Assembly: GCF_001613005.1 (NCBI RefSeq)
Contig: NZ_BDBN01000002.1
Span: 174,125 to 238,124, forward strand
Origin: Nocardia nova NBRC 15556
GTDB lineage: Bacteria; Actinomycetota; Actinomycetes; Mycobacteriales; Mycobacteriaceae
Direction of reading: 5' to 3'
Length of the DNA stretch: 64,000 nucleotides
A program made the position numbers and the translations under genes. Positions 1 through 8,034 of the stretch are shown one piece after another. Positions within the stretch are counted from its first letter, which is position 1; each line of letters begins with the position of its first letter. Under the pieces are notes generated by a model. The model was given only the letters and a program-made list of their open reading frames with translations. It was not told the DNA's origin and did no database searches.

Positions 1-154
1 ACGAAAGTGTCAAGTTTATAGAGGCTGTTTAGCGGCTATATATCGCACAATATTCCCAACACTCTGATCTAATCGTCAACCGCAGTGCCGTTACGGCCCA
101 TACAGCATAATAAGTTAGCTGTATCGGATCGGTTCCGCCGACGAAGGGAAGACG
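1..154. promoter_or_regulatory. AT-rich upstream region of the first crotonase gene
   Basis: This stretch is far richer in A+T than the coding DNA around it, with runs such as GGCTATATATCG near 34-45 and CATAATAAGTTAGC near 104-117. No gene was recognised in it. A purine-rich AAGGGAAG sits just before the ATG at 155 and is the likely ribosome binding site. The promoter role is inferred from composition and position; the window edge cuts off anything further upstream. Confidence 0.35.
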
Positions 155-976
155 ATGTCCGCACAGGAGCAGCCCAAACCACCCTCGGGCGACTGGCTCG
201 GCACTCCGTATCTTCGCTTCGAGCGCGACGGCGTATTCGCCGTCTGCACGGTGGACCGGCCGGAGGCACGCAACGCGCTGACCCCGGCGATGTACTTCGG
301 TCTGCGGTACGTGATCAACCGGGTCGACCGCGATCCGGCCGTGGCCGGACTGCTGCTGACCGGCACGGGCGACACCTTCGTCCCGGGCGGCGACCTCGGC
401 AAGAGCGGCGCCGACGACTGGCTGGATTTCGAAACCGCGCTCGGAATGGACGTCACGCCGTTCGATACGCTGCGCCGTTCGGCCAAGCCCGTGGTGTGCG
501 CGGTCAACGGCCTGTGCCAGGGCGGCGGCCTGATGATCGCTCTGTGCAGTGATCTGGCGGTGGTCAGCGACCGGGCGAGTTTCCGCGTCCCGGAACTGTT
601 GCGCGGCATCGCCGATACCTACTACGCCCAGGTGCTCGCACGCGTGGTTGGCGTCGTGCGCGCCCGCGACTTGCTACTCACCGGGCGCACATTGTCCGCG
701 CAGGAGGCACTGGACTGGGGGCTCGTTTCGCGGGTGGTGCCGCACGACGAACTTCTCGGCGCCGCGACCGAAGCCTTGGCCCAGATCTGCCGGACCGCGC
801 CGGACGCGCGCCGGGAGATCAAGGCCAGTCTGGACGGCTACCTCGGGCATTTCGCTCGTATCGCGATGGAGTCCAGCCTCGCCGGGCCCGAAGCACTGGA
901 AGGCTTGCAGGCATTCAAGCAGCGCCGCTCACCGCACTGGGTGCCCGCCGAATTGCGCCGCGACGGCCGGCTGTGA
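155..976 (+). CDS. Enoyl-CoA hydratase/isomerase (crotonase) family protein
   Basis: This 273-residue protein has the crotonase fold: the N-terminal VDRPEARNALT stretch, the first oxyanion-hole region TFVPGGDLGKSG (about 74-85) and the second, CQGGGL, at 121-126. Crotonases act on CoA thioesters in beta-oxidation, as hydratases, isomerases or hydrolases. In classical hydratases one catalytic Glu follows the GGG box; here that position is Met127. The second Glu is kept (Glu147, in VPELLRG). With one of two acid/base residues missing, simple hydratase activity is doubtful and an isomerase or other role is possible. The ATG at 155 follows an AAGGGAAG ribosome binding site. The gene converges on the GntR regulator ending at 981. 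Confidence 0.85.
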   Translation: MSAQEQPKPPSGDWLGTPYLRFERDGVFAVCTVDRPEARNALTPAMYFGLRYVINRVDRDPAVAGLLLTGTGDTFVPGGDLGKSGADDWLDFETALGMDVTPFDTLRRSAKPVVCAVNGLCQGGGLMIALCSDLAVVSDRASFRVPELLRGIADTYYAQVLARVVGVVRARDLLLTGRTLSAQEALDWGLVSRVVPHDELLGAATEALAQICRTAPDARREIKASLDGYLGHFARIAMESSLAGPEALEGLQAFKQRRSPHWVPAELRRDGRL

Positions 977-980
977 ACTC

Positions 981-1778
981 TCAGCCGAGCAGATCCAGCA
1001 CGCTGGTCGCCGCATCGTCACCGAGAACGTAGCCCTCGGCTTCGCCGAGGTGACGGTGCCACAGCTCCTCGGCCGCGCGCGCATCTCGCTCACGGATGAG
1101 CTCCACCAGCTTGCGATGGACCCTGCCGGTGTCGCGCCGGGCCCGCTCGGCGGAGGGACCACTGTCGGGTTGCAGTGTCACGTTGGCGGTCTCGATGATG
1201 TGATGCACCATCTCCGAGAGCAGGGTCAGGGTTTCGTTACCGGCCAGCCGGACCACCAGCTGATGGAATTCGCCGTGCAGCCGGATCGACCGCGACGGGT
1301 CGTATTCGTCGTCGTAGCGGTCGAGCGCCTCGGTCAGCGCGGCCAGATCAGCCGCGGACCGGCGCACCGCCAACCGGCCGACGCTCGGCACCTCGAGCGC
1401 GGCACGTGCTTCGTAGACGTCTTTGACCGAGGCACCCTGATACTCGAGGATGAAACCCGCGTAGCGGGCGGCGACTTCACGCCGCGGCGGCTGCACGCGC
1501 GCCCCGCCGTTGGCGCCGCGGCGGATGACGATCAGCCGTTCGGACTCCAGCACCCGATACGCCTCGCGCAGGGTCGGACGCGACACCCCGAATCGGCTCA
1601 TCAGCTCCGTCTCGGACGACAGCGCCTCACCTTCTGACAATTCGCCCCGGATGATGCGGCGGCGCAGTTCGGCAGCGACGAGTTCGGCCATCTTGGGCAC
1701 CCGGACGCGCTGAGTCGTGCCGCGAGCCGGGGACCGCTGGGCCCCACGCGACGCCCCGGTCGGGGAATCGACTGCCAC
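981..1778 (-). CDS. GntR-family (FadR/FCD type) transcriptional regulator
   Basis: This 265-residue protein has an N-terminal winged helix-turn-helix of GntR type (about 28-100, with ELRRRIIRGELSEG and SRFGVSRPTLREAYRVLESERLI) followed by an all-helical FCD ligand domain. The FCD metal/ligand residues are visible as LHGEFHQLVVRLAGN and the late HRKLVELI and WHRHLGEAE histidines. Such regulators usually repress nearby catabolic genes until an acid or acyl-CoA effector binds. The start is GTG at 1778, set by a GGGAGG ribosome binding site six to seven bases upstream. The AT-rich island at 1801-1835 just upstream may hold its promoter and an operator. Its targets are not known from the sequence. 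Confidence 0.9.
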   Translation of the reverse strand: MAVDSPTGASRGAQRSPARGTTQRVRVPKMAELVAAELRRRIIRGELSEGEALSSETELMSRFGVSRPTLREAYRVLESERLIVIRRGANGGARVQPPRREVAARYAGFILEYQGASVKDVYEARAALEVPSVGRLAVRRSAADLAALTEALDRYDDEYDPSRSIRLHGEFHQLVVRLAGNETLTLLSEMVHHIIETANVTLQPDSGPSAERARRDTGRVHRKLVELIRERDARAAEELWHRHLGEAEGYVLGDDAATSVLDLLG

Positions 1779-1800
1779 GCTTACCTCCCACCGCCGAACG

Positions 1801-1835
1801 ATACTTTAAATGAATCATATAATAGAACTAATTGG
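1801..1835. promoter_or_regulatory. AT-rich promoter/operator island upstream of the GntR gene
   Basis: An AT-rich block lies directly upstream of the GntR start. It holds ATATAATAGAACTA at 1817-1830, a 14-mer repeated exactly at 31709-31722 upstream of an acyl-CoA dehydrogenase gene. Both copies have the same orientation and nearly the same distance from their gene starts (about 36-40 bases). A promoter or shared operator is inferred. Confidence 0.45.
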
Positions 1836-1960
1836 GCGCACTGTGGACATGGCGGCGGTCTCTGCCGTCGCGAGCTCAACTCGCCGCGCCCACCGGCGCC
1901 GCAGCGGCCGCAAGGAGGCGGTAGAACCGGCAAGCGTTCAGCTCCACGACCCGGCCGACG

Positions 1961-1986
1961 TGGGCCCGCCCGGGGGGGCGGGCCCA
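1961..1986 (-). terminator. Hairpin after the short-chain dehydrogenase gene
   Basis: A perfect 11-bp inverted repeat (TGGGCCCGCCC at 1961-1971 and its complement at 1976-1986) encloses a four-base loop. It lies about 10 bases beyond the stop of the minus-strand dehydrogenase gene ending at 1997. There is no clear U tract, so it may be a GC-rich actinomycete-type terminator; that role is inferred from position. Confidence 0.55.
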
Positions 1987-1996
1987 GGTCACGCGC

Positions 1997-2767
1997 TCAC
2001 CGCGGGGTGAACCGCTGCGCACCGTCGAGCCGGATGGTCTCGCCGTTGAGGTATGCGTTTTCCAGGATGTGGCGCGCGAGCGCACCGTATTCCTCCGGCT
2101 TTCCCAGCCGCCGCGGATTCGGGATGTTGGCGGCGAATTTGGCCAGTGCCTCGTCGCCGACGGACTCCATGATCGGCGTGCGCATCGTGCCCGGCGCGAT
2201 AGTGACCACCCGGATGCCCAGGGACCCGAGGTCGCGGGCTGCCACGATGGTCATGCCGACCACACCGGCCTTGGCCGCCGAGTAGGCGATCTGGCCGATC
2301 TGCCCCTCGAAGGCGGCGATGCTGGCCGTGGCCACGATGGCGCCGCGCTGCCCGTCCTCGTCGGGCTCGGTCCCGGCGATGGCCGCCGCCGCGATGCGCA
2401 GCACGTTGTACGTGCCGGTCAGATACAGGTCGATCGTCTTGGTGAAGCCCGTCAAGCTCGCCGGGTTGCCATCCTTGCCGATCACCTTCTCGGCGACGCC
2501 GAAACCACCGTGCGCCACCACCGCGTACCGGAAGGTGCCGAGCTTGCCGGCCTCGGCCACCGCGTTGCGCACGCTGTCCTCGTCGGTCACGTCGGTGCGC
2601 ACGTACTTGGCCTTGGAGCCGAGGTCGGCAGCGAGTTTCTCGGCCTTCTCGTCGGCGAGATCGGCGATGACCACCGCGGCACCGGCCGCGGCGACCTCCC
2701 GGACCACGGCCTCACCGAGTCCGCCCGCGCCACCGGTCACCAACACCACACTGTCGGCCAGATTCAT
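1997..2767 (-). CDS. Short-chain dehydrogenase, 3-hydroxyacyl-CoA dehydrogenase type 2-like
   Basis: This 256-residue Rossmann-fold protein has the NAD-binding TGGAGGLG motif (about 11-18) and the catalytic Ser-Tyr-Lys set in ATASIAAFEGQIGQIAYSAAK. The C-terminal PRRLGKPEEYGALARHILEN and ETIRLDGAQR stretches resemble the human HSD17B10 (type 2 3-hydroxyacyl-CoA dehydrogenase) group, so it probably oxidises a 3-hydroxyacyl-CoA or a hydroxysteroid with NAD. The start is ATG at 2767, with GAGGAG about six bases upstream. An AT-rich island lies at 2855-2885. It is monocistronic by appearance, with a hairpin after its stop. Confidence 0.87.
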   Translation of the reverse strand: MNLADSVVLVTGGAGGLGEAVVREVAAAGAAVVIADLADEKAEKLAADLGSKAKYVRTDVTDEDSVRNAVAEAGKLGTFRYAVVAHGGFGVAEKVIGKDGNPASLTGFTKTIDLYLTGTYNVLRIAAAAIAGTEPDEDGQRGAIVATASIAAFEGQIGQIAYSAAKAGVVGMTIVAARDLGSLGIRVVTIAPGTMRTPIMESVGDEALAKFAANIPNPRRLGKPEEYGALARHILENAYLNGETIRLDGAQRFTPR

Positions 2768-2849
2768 ATTTGCTCCTCGTCTCGATCCGATCGCCCGTCG
2801 CGACCGCGAGTACCTGGCGGCACCCGGCCGCGACGCTGGGCGACATCAC

Positions 2850-2885
2850 CCCCATAGTAGAATCAGTTATCTAAATATTCTAATT
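2850..2885. promoter_or_regulatory. AT-rich promoter island upstream of the dehydrogenase gene
   Basis: The block includes TAGTAGAATCA at 2855-2865, whose exact reverse complement occurs at 28893-28903 upstream of another NAD-binding protein gene. In gene orientation both read TGATTCTACTA. It lies about 88 bases before the ATG at 2767. A promoter or operator role is inferred. Confidence 0.4.
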
Positions 2886-2968
2886 CTGCGGATAGAGCGG
2901 ATTGCGCCGTAGGTAGCCGGCCCGCGCCCGCCACGTCGGTGACATGCACGCATTCCCGTTGGACACTC

Positions 2969-3310
2969 TCAGGCCGGCGCCGGGCCCGCATTCCAATAAT
3001 CGCGGTTGGTACCGATGCGCCCCCCGCGCAGCGAGCCGACCGACGCGCCCCGCAACCCGATCGGTTGCATGATCCATTCCACGACGAACGCATCCCCGCT
3101 GATATGGCTGCTCACCACGTCGTAGGAGGCCCCGGGCGCCTTCTCCAGCGCCCCGGCGACGAAAGCCCGTGCCTCGCGGGGGCCGCGGGCGACGTGGCCG
3201 CTGGGCACATCCTCGAGTACGACATCGGTATCGAGCGTTGCCATGATCGCGTCGGCGTCACCGGCATTCCATGCGGCGAAGTAGCGTTCGATCGCGGTCG
3301 TTTCGGTCAT
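2969..3310 (-). CDS. SnoaL-like / NTF2-fold protein
   Basis: This 113-residue protein begins MTETTAIERYFAAWNAGDAD, the usual start of the SnoaL/limonene-epoxide-hydrolase/ketosteroid-isomerase-like cone fold, and continues with VLEDVPSGHVARGPREARAFV and a hydrophobic core typical of the family. These small domains act as isomerases, hydrolases or ligand-binding proteins; the sequence does not decide which. The start at ATG 3310 overlaps the stop of the upstream TetR gene (ATGA), so the two are probably co-transcribed and translationally coupled. It may process or bind the ligand sensed by that regulator, which is inference. Confidence 0.75.
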   Translation of the reverse strand: MTETTAIERYFAAWNAGDADAIMATLDTDVVLEDVPSGHVARGPREARAFVAGALEKAPGASYDVVSSHISGDAFVVEWIMQPIGLRGASVGSLRGGRIGTNRDYWNAGPAPA

Positions 3311-3999
3311 GGTTTTCTCCCGTCTCGTGGATTGTCTCGTTCGTTCCCGGTGCCCGACCTGGCCGCCGCAGCGTTTTCCAGCAGTCGCCGCAGTGCCCGG
3401 TCGAGCGCCGTTCCGTCTGCCAGGTCCGGTGCCGTGACACCCGCGGCGATCAGCGCCGGATGGGTGCCGCCGGTCTCGCGCAGGCCGCGGGTGGCCAGCC
3501 ATCCGGCGAACATCAGATAGGTGGCCGTGAAGAGGTCGACGGCGTCCGCCTCGCCGAACCCGGCGGTGCGCAGAATCGACAGCGCCGCACCGGTCAGGCG
3601 TTCGGCGGCCGGGGATTCCCGTGCGGCCGTGAGCACCCGGGTGCCCGTGCCCGGATAGCGCAGGAACGCGCGGTCCATGCTCGACACCAGACCGGCGTAC
3701 TGATCCACCCAATGCGCCTCGGGGTCGACGGCTATCTCGATGCGGGAGGCCACCGCTTCGATCACGCGCGCGTCCAGATCCTCTCCGCCGCGCAGGTGGT
3801 AGTGCACCGCCGGCGGCGTGACCCCGAGCTCGTCGGCGACCGCGCGCACCGTCAGCCGATCCAGACCACACCGCTGCACGATCCGCAGTGCGGCCTCGAG
3901 AATGTCCTGCGCCGACAACGGAACGGGTTGTGTCCCACCACGCTGACGCGCCACCGACACCTCCGGGTGCTCGAGCCTCTCTCGCGTTCCGCGAATCAT
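3307..3999 (-). CDS. TetR-family transcriptional regulator
   Basis: The N-terminal helix-turn-helix is clear: AQDILEAALRIVQRCGLDRLTVRAVADELGVTPPAVHYHLRGGEDL. The remaining helical domain would bind an effector. I place the start at ATG 3999 (230 residues); an ATG at 4032 is in frame but would add 11 poorly conserved residues and lies inside the palindromic promoter region. It is divergent from the FAD monooxygenase gene at 4059 and overlaps the SnoaL-like gene by four bases. The 15-bp palindrome at 4012-4026 between the two divergent genes is the natural operator candidate, which would give autoregulation together with control of the monooxygenase. Confidence 0.87.
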   Translation of the reverse strand: MIRGTRERLEHPEVSVARQRGGTQPVPLSAQDILEAALRIVQRCGLDRLTVRAVADELGVTPPAVHYHLRGGEDLDARVIEAVASRIEIAVDPEAHWVDQYAGLVSSMDRAFLRYPGTGTRVLTAARESPAAERLTGAALSILRTAGFGEADAVDLFTATYLMFAGWLATRGLRETGGTHPALIAAGVTAPDLADGTALDRALRRLLENAAAARSGTGNERDNPRDGRKP

Positions 4000-4006
4000 T
4001 ATGTCA

Positions 4007-4041
4007 CAGTAAATGAGAATCTCATTATGCACCAGTAAATG
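4007..4041. promoter_or_regulatory. Candidate TetR operator between divergent genes
   Basis: AATGAGAATCTCATT at 4012-4026 is a palindrome with 7-bp arms. It is framed by two direct copies of CAGTAAATG (4007-4015 and 4033-4041). It lies between the TetR start (3999) and the FAD monooxygenase start (4059). The inner string AATCTCATTA recurs at 5319-5328 upstream of the secreted hydrolase gene, and GTAAATGAG (4009-4017) recurs at 24561-24569. Confidence 0.6.
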
Positions 4042-4058
4042 GACCGAAGGAGGATGGA

Positions 4059-5291
4059 ATGCGTTGTGACGCAGTCATAGTCGGCGGCGGCGTGGCCGGA
4101 TGTGCATTGGCGGCCCGGCTGGCGGCCGCCGGGGTGGCGGTGACCGTACTCGAGCGCGAGCCGGTCTACCGAGACCAGGTTCGCGGCGAGGCCCTGGTGC
4201 CGTGGGGGTTTCTCGAAGCGATCGATCTCGGCATCGCCGACGCCGTCACCGGCGCCGCCGGCGCCTCGGTGATCACCCGGATGGTGCCCTACGACGAAAG
4301 TCTCGACATCGCCCGGGCGCGGCGCGGGGCGATCGATCTCAGCGCGGTGGTACCGCAGGCGCCCGGCGTCATCGGAGTCGGCCACCCCGAGCTGCGAGAG
4401 GCCTTGGCCACCGCGGCGACCAAGGCGGGCGCCACGGTCGTGCGCGGTGTCGCCCGTTGCGTCGTCGGGCACGGCGCGTCACCCTCGGTCGACTACGAAA
4501 GGGCGGGAACCGAACACCATCTGGACTGCCGGATCGTCGTGGGCGCCGACGGCAAGAACTCGGCCACCCGGACCGCGACCCAGATCCCGTTCACCATCAC
4601 CAGCCCGCGAGTGATGCTGTCGGGCATGCTCGTCGACGACCACGGCGCATGGGATCGCGCCGAGACCACGATCGCGGTGAGCGGTCGCAACCAGTACATC
4701 GTCATCCCGCGCGCCGACGGGCGGATCCGGCTCTACGTGGGCCGCCGCACCACCGATCCGGAACGCATCACCGGGCCGGATCGGATCAGCCGATTACTCG
4801 ATGCCTACCGCACCCCGGCGCTGCCGTGCGGCGACGCCCTGGCCACGGCGCAGCCCCTGGGCCCCTGCGCCACCTTTCCGTTGACCGACGCCTGGACCGA
4901 TACCCCCGTCGTCCCCGGCGTGGCGCTGATCGGCGACGCGGCCGGGTGGAGCAATCCCATCGGCGCCCAGGGACTCAGTATCGCCCTGCGCGATGCCCGG
5001 CTGCTCGCCGAAGCGCTGCTGGACAACCGGACGTGGACTCCGGCGACCTTGCGCGGCTACAGCGAGGAGCGCAGCGTGCGCATGGCCCGGCTGCGTTTCG
5101 CCACCGCGCTCACCGACATGCTCTCGGCGTTCGGGCTGCCCGACCGCACCGCCAAGCGGGCACGCATGCTGAAACTGGTGGCCGAGCGCCCGGAAACGAG
5201 CGCGGCGCTCGGGGGCATCCACTCCGGCCCCTGGACGCCGCCGGCCGCGGCCTTCAGCCCCGACATCCTGACCACGCTCGCCCTGACCTGA
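4059..5291 (+). CDS. FAD-dependent monooxygenase/oxidoreductase (PHBH-like)
   Basis: This 410-residue protein has the three landmarks of class A flavoprotein monooxygenases: the N-terminal GxGxxG motif in VIVGGGVAGCALAARLA, a VVGADGKNSATR stretch matching the DG motif, and the FAD-ribityl GD motif in VALIGDAAGWSNPIGAQGLSIAL. The family hydroxylates aromatic or polyketide-like substrates with NAD(P)H and oxygen, or acts as a halogenase or reductase; the substrate is unknown. A GAAGGAGG ribosome binding site precedes the ATG at 4059 by five bases. It is divergent from a TetR gene across a palindromic operator candidate and is the first of four plus-strand genes. Confidence 0.85.
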   Translation: MRCDAVIVGGGVAGCALAARLAAAGVAVTVLEREPVYRDQVRGEALVPWGFLEAIDLGIADAVTGAAGASVITRMVPYDESLDIARARRGAIDLSAVVPQAPGVIGVGHPELREALATAATKAGATVVRGVARCVVGHGASPSVDYERAGTEHHLDCRIVVGADGKNSATRTATQIPFTITSPRVMLSGMLVDDHGAWDRAETTIAVSGRNQYIVIPRADGRIRLYVGRRTTDPERITGPDRISRLLDAYRTPALPCGDALATAQPLGPCATFPLTDAWTDTPVVPGVALIGDAAGWSNPIGAQGLSIALRDARLLAEALLDNRTWTPATLRGYSEERSVRMARLRFATALTDMLSAFGLPDRTAKRARMLKLVAERPETSAALGGIHSGPWTPPAAAFSPDILTTLALT

Positions 5292-5305
5292 GGTCCGCCA
5301 TCAAT

Positions 5306-5332
5306 TAGATGAATAAGTAATCTCATTACCCT
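5306..5332. promoter_or_regulatory. Palindromic operator-like site upstream of the secreted hydrolase
   Basis: GTAATCTCATTAC at 5317-5329 is an inverted repeat (5-bp arms, 3-bp centre) inside an AT-rich block. It shares the 10-mer AATCTCATTA with the operator candidate at 4012-4026, so the same TetR protein may bind both sites. It lies about 50 bases before the hydrolase start at 5382. Confidence 0.5.
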
Positions 5333-5381
5333 ATTGGCTGTTAGCATGCTCGACACCGGGGGCACAGCGGAAGGGTCGAGA

Positions 5382-6419
5382 ATGAGAAGTCTGCGGGCAG
5401 TACGGTTCTGGCCGACGGTCATAGCGGTCATAGCGTTCGCGGGCCTGGCGGCACCGGCCACCGCCGCGCCGGCGGCCGGCCCCCGGTGCACGGAGGTCTC
5501 CATCCCGGTCACCGTCGACCGCGAGGCCCGGATCGCGGGCACCTACTGCCGGCCGGCCGATCCGTCCTCCGCACTCCAGATACTCGTGCCCGGAGCCACC
5601 TACGACCGGACCTATTGGGACTTCCCCGGATTCGACGGCCGCTACTCCTATGTGCGGCACGCCGCCCGCGCCGGATTGGCGACCCTCGCCATCGACCCGA
5701 TCGGCGTCGGCAAGAGTTCCAAGCCGGTCGGGGTACAGGTCTCGGCGTTGTCGGCGGCCCAGGCCGTGCACGAGGTCATCGGCGCCGCGCGCGCCGGGGC
5801 ACTGGGACGGGCGTGGAACCACGTCGTGCTGGTGGGCCACTCGTTCGGCTCACTGACCTCGATGCTCGAGGCCGGGACCTATCACGACGTGGACGGGCTC
5901 CTGGTCAGCGGCGCGTCACACGCTCCCGGGCCCGGCGGCATCGCAACCATCGTCGGCGCGGCACGTCCGGCACTCGACGATCCCGCCACCGCGGGTCGGA
6001 TACCCGCCGGCGACCTGGGTTACCTGAGCGTTCCGGGCGCCCGCCAGGCCGCCTTCCACGCACCGGGGGACTCCGATCCCCAGGTGGTGGCCGCCGACGA
6101 GGCCACGCGCGCCGCCGGCACTATCGGCATTCTGGCCACCATCCCGGTATTCATCCCCGCCACTTTCGATATCGCGGTGCCGGTGCTCATCGCGAACGGG
6201 ACCGCGGACAAAGTCTTCTGCGCGCAGGGAGCAGGCGGCTCGCTCACCGATTGCTCCAGCGCCGCGGCTCTGTACAGCTCCGAACGCCCGTTCTTCCCCC
6301 GCGCGGAGCTCGAAACCTACGTGCTGCCGGGATCGGGCCATTCGATGAACCTGGCGCTCAACAGCGCCGAGTTCTTCGACCGGGCCGCCGAATGGGTGCA
6401 CAGCATCAGCGAATCATGA
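5382..6419 (+). CDS. Secreted alpha/beta hydrolase (esterase/lipase-like)
   Basis: I choose the ATG at 5382 (345 residues), which follows GGAAGGG and opens directly onto a Sec signal peptide: a basic start MRSLRAVRFW, a hydrophobic run and an ATAA|APAAG-type cleavage site near residue 30. The mature part has the nucleophile elbow VGHSFGSL, a late GTADKVFC acid candidate and the catalytic-His region GSGHSMNLAL. It would hydrolyse an ester outside the membrane, perhaps releasing an acyl or terpenoid substrate for the enzymes encoded downstream. In-frame starts at 5334 and 5346 are possible but less convincing. Confidence 0.82.
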   Translation: MRSLRAVRFWPTVIAVIAFAGLAAPATAAPAAGPRCTEVSIPVTVDREARIAGTYCRPADPSSALQILVPGATYDRTYWDFPGFDGRYSYVRHAARAGLATLAIDPIGVGKSSKPVGVQVSALSAAQAVHEVIGAARAGALGRAWNHVVLVGHSFGSLTSMLEAGTYHDVDGLLVSGASHAPGPGGIATIVGAARPALDDPATAGRIPAGDLGYLSVPGARQAAFHAPGDSDPQVVAADEATRAAGTIGILATIPVFIPATFDIAVPVLIANGTADKVFCAQGAGGSLTDCSSAAALYSSERPFFPRAELETYVLPGSGHSMNLALNSAEFFDRAAEWVHSISES

Positions 6420-6486
6420 AGCCGCGCATCGTGTTCGACGGCGACGCCGGCGGATGACAACGCATCGAGCAAGAACGGGAGAGTTC

Positions 6487-8031
6487 GTGTATCCAGCCCA
6501 CTTCGCCGCATCCACCCCGGACAAGCCGGCGGTGATCGACACCGCCACCGGCGCCGTGCAGACCTACGGCGAGCTGGTCGCCGGTGCGAACCGGCTCGCC
6601 CGGCTGCTGCGGGAGGCCGGATTGCGGCCCGGCGACCACTACGTGGTTCTCGCCGAGAACCACCTGAGATATTTCGAACTGGTCTGGGCGGGACTCAATT
6701 CCGGTCTGTACGTCACTCCGGTCAACTCCCACCTGACCGCCGCCGAGGTCGCCTATCTGATCAACGACAGCACCGCGAAGGTGGTCATCACGACCGCCGC
6801 GCTGGCCTCGGTGGCCGAACAGATCGTCGACCTCACTCCCGACGTCGTGCGGCGTTTCATGCTCGACGGCACCAGCACATCCTACGAATCGCTGGACGAC
6901 GCGGCCGCGCGGTATTCCGTCGGACCGGACGATCAGGAGGTCCGCGGCACCTTCATGCTCTACAGCTCCGGCACCACCGGCCGGCCCAAGGGCATCCGCT
7001 ACCCGCTGCCCGATCACCCGGCCGCCCACGGTGACGCGGAGTTACTGCCCAGCGGGCGAGCCCTGTTCGGTCTCGATGCCGACACCGTGTTCCTGTCCCC
7101 CGCTCCGCTGTACCATGCTGCGCCACTGCGTGTTTCATGTCTTGTGCACTGCAGCGGCGGTACGGTGGCAATCATGCCGAAATTCGATGCCGAGGCCGCG
7201 CTGCGCGCCATCGACGAATACTCGGTCACCTCGAGTCAGTGGGTACCGACGATGTTCGTGCGCATGCTGAAGCTGGCGCCGCGGATTCGGTCCCGCTTCG
7301 ACCTGTCCAGCATGCGGGTGGCCGTGCACGCCGCGGCGCCGTGCCCGATCGAGGTCAAAAAGCAGATGATCGACTGGTGGGGGCCGATCATCACCGAGTA
7401 CTACTCCGGCACCGAGAACTTCGGCACCACCGCCCTGTCCAGCGAGCAATGGCTCGACCATCCGGGCTCGGTCGGGCGGCCGGTGGGCTGCACCGTCCAT
7501 ATCTGCGACGACAACGGCGACGAACTGTCATACGACGACATCGGCACCGTCTATTTCGAAACCGCCGGCGCGAACTTCAGCTACCACCGCGACCCCGAGC
7601 GCACCGCGGCCGTCTCACATCCGGAGCATCCGGACTGGCATACCCTCGGCGATATCGGGCAGCTGGATGCCGACGGATATCTATATCTCACCGACCGGCG
7701 TGATTTCACGATCATCGCGGGCGGAGTCAACATCTATCCCCGCGAGATCGAGGATGTGCTGATCCTGCACCCGCAGGTGGCCGATGTGGCCGCCTTCGGA
7801 GTGCCGGACCCAGAACTCGGCGAACAGGTCAAAGCCGTTGTCCAGCCCGCCGATTGGGCCGATGCGGGACCTGAGCTGACCCAGCGGCTACTCGACCACT
7901 GCCGTGGCCGGCTGGCCTCCTACAAGTGGCCGCGATCGATCGATTTCGCCCGCGAACTTCCCCGCCAGGACAACGGAAAGCTGTACAAGAAGCTGCTGCG
8001 CGACCCGTACTGGGCCCAGGCGAGGCTGTGA
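6487..8031 (+). CDS. AMP-forming acyl-CoA synthetase (FadD-like)
   Basis: This protein of about 514 residues belongs to the adenylate-forming ligases. The phosphate-binding loop is YSSGTTGRPKG, the hinge/A8 region is YLYLTDRRDFTIIAGGVNIYPREIE, and the C-terminal catalytic Lys is in ELPRQDNGKLYKK. It activates a carboxylic acid to its CoA thioester. I prefer GTG 6487 over ATG 6454: GGGAG lies six bases before it, and the resulting start VYPAHFAASTPDKPAVI matches the usual MYPxxHAxxTPDKPAVI opening of this subgroup. It is followed after three bases by the luciferase-like gene. A decayed relative of this gene lies at 39312-39631. Confidence 0.9.
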   Translation: MYPAHFAASTPDKPAVIDTATGAVQTYGELVAGANRLARLLREAGLRPGDHYVVLAENHLRYFELVWAGLNSGLYVTPVNSHLTAAEVAYLINDSTAKVVITTAALASVAEQIVDLTPDVVRRFMLDGTSTSYESLDDAAARYSVGPDDQEVRGTFMLYSSGTTGRPKGIRYPLPDHPAAHGDAELLPSGRALFGLDADTVFLSPAPLYHAAPLRVSCLVHCSGGTVAIMPKFDAEAALRAIDEYSVTSSQWVPTMFVRMLKLAPRIRSRFDLSSMRVAVHAAAPCPIEVKKQMIDWWGPIITEYYSGTENFGTTALSSEQWLDHPGSVGRPVGCTVHICDDNGDELSYDDIGTVYFETAGANFSYHRDPERTAAVSHPEHPDWHTLGDIGQLDADGYLYLTDRRDFTIIAGGVNIYPREIEDVLILHPQVADVAAFGVPDPELGEQVKAVVQPADWADAGPELTQRLLDHCRGRLASYKWPRSIDFARELPRQDNGKLYKKLLRDPYWAQARL

Positions 8032-8034
8032 CCG

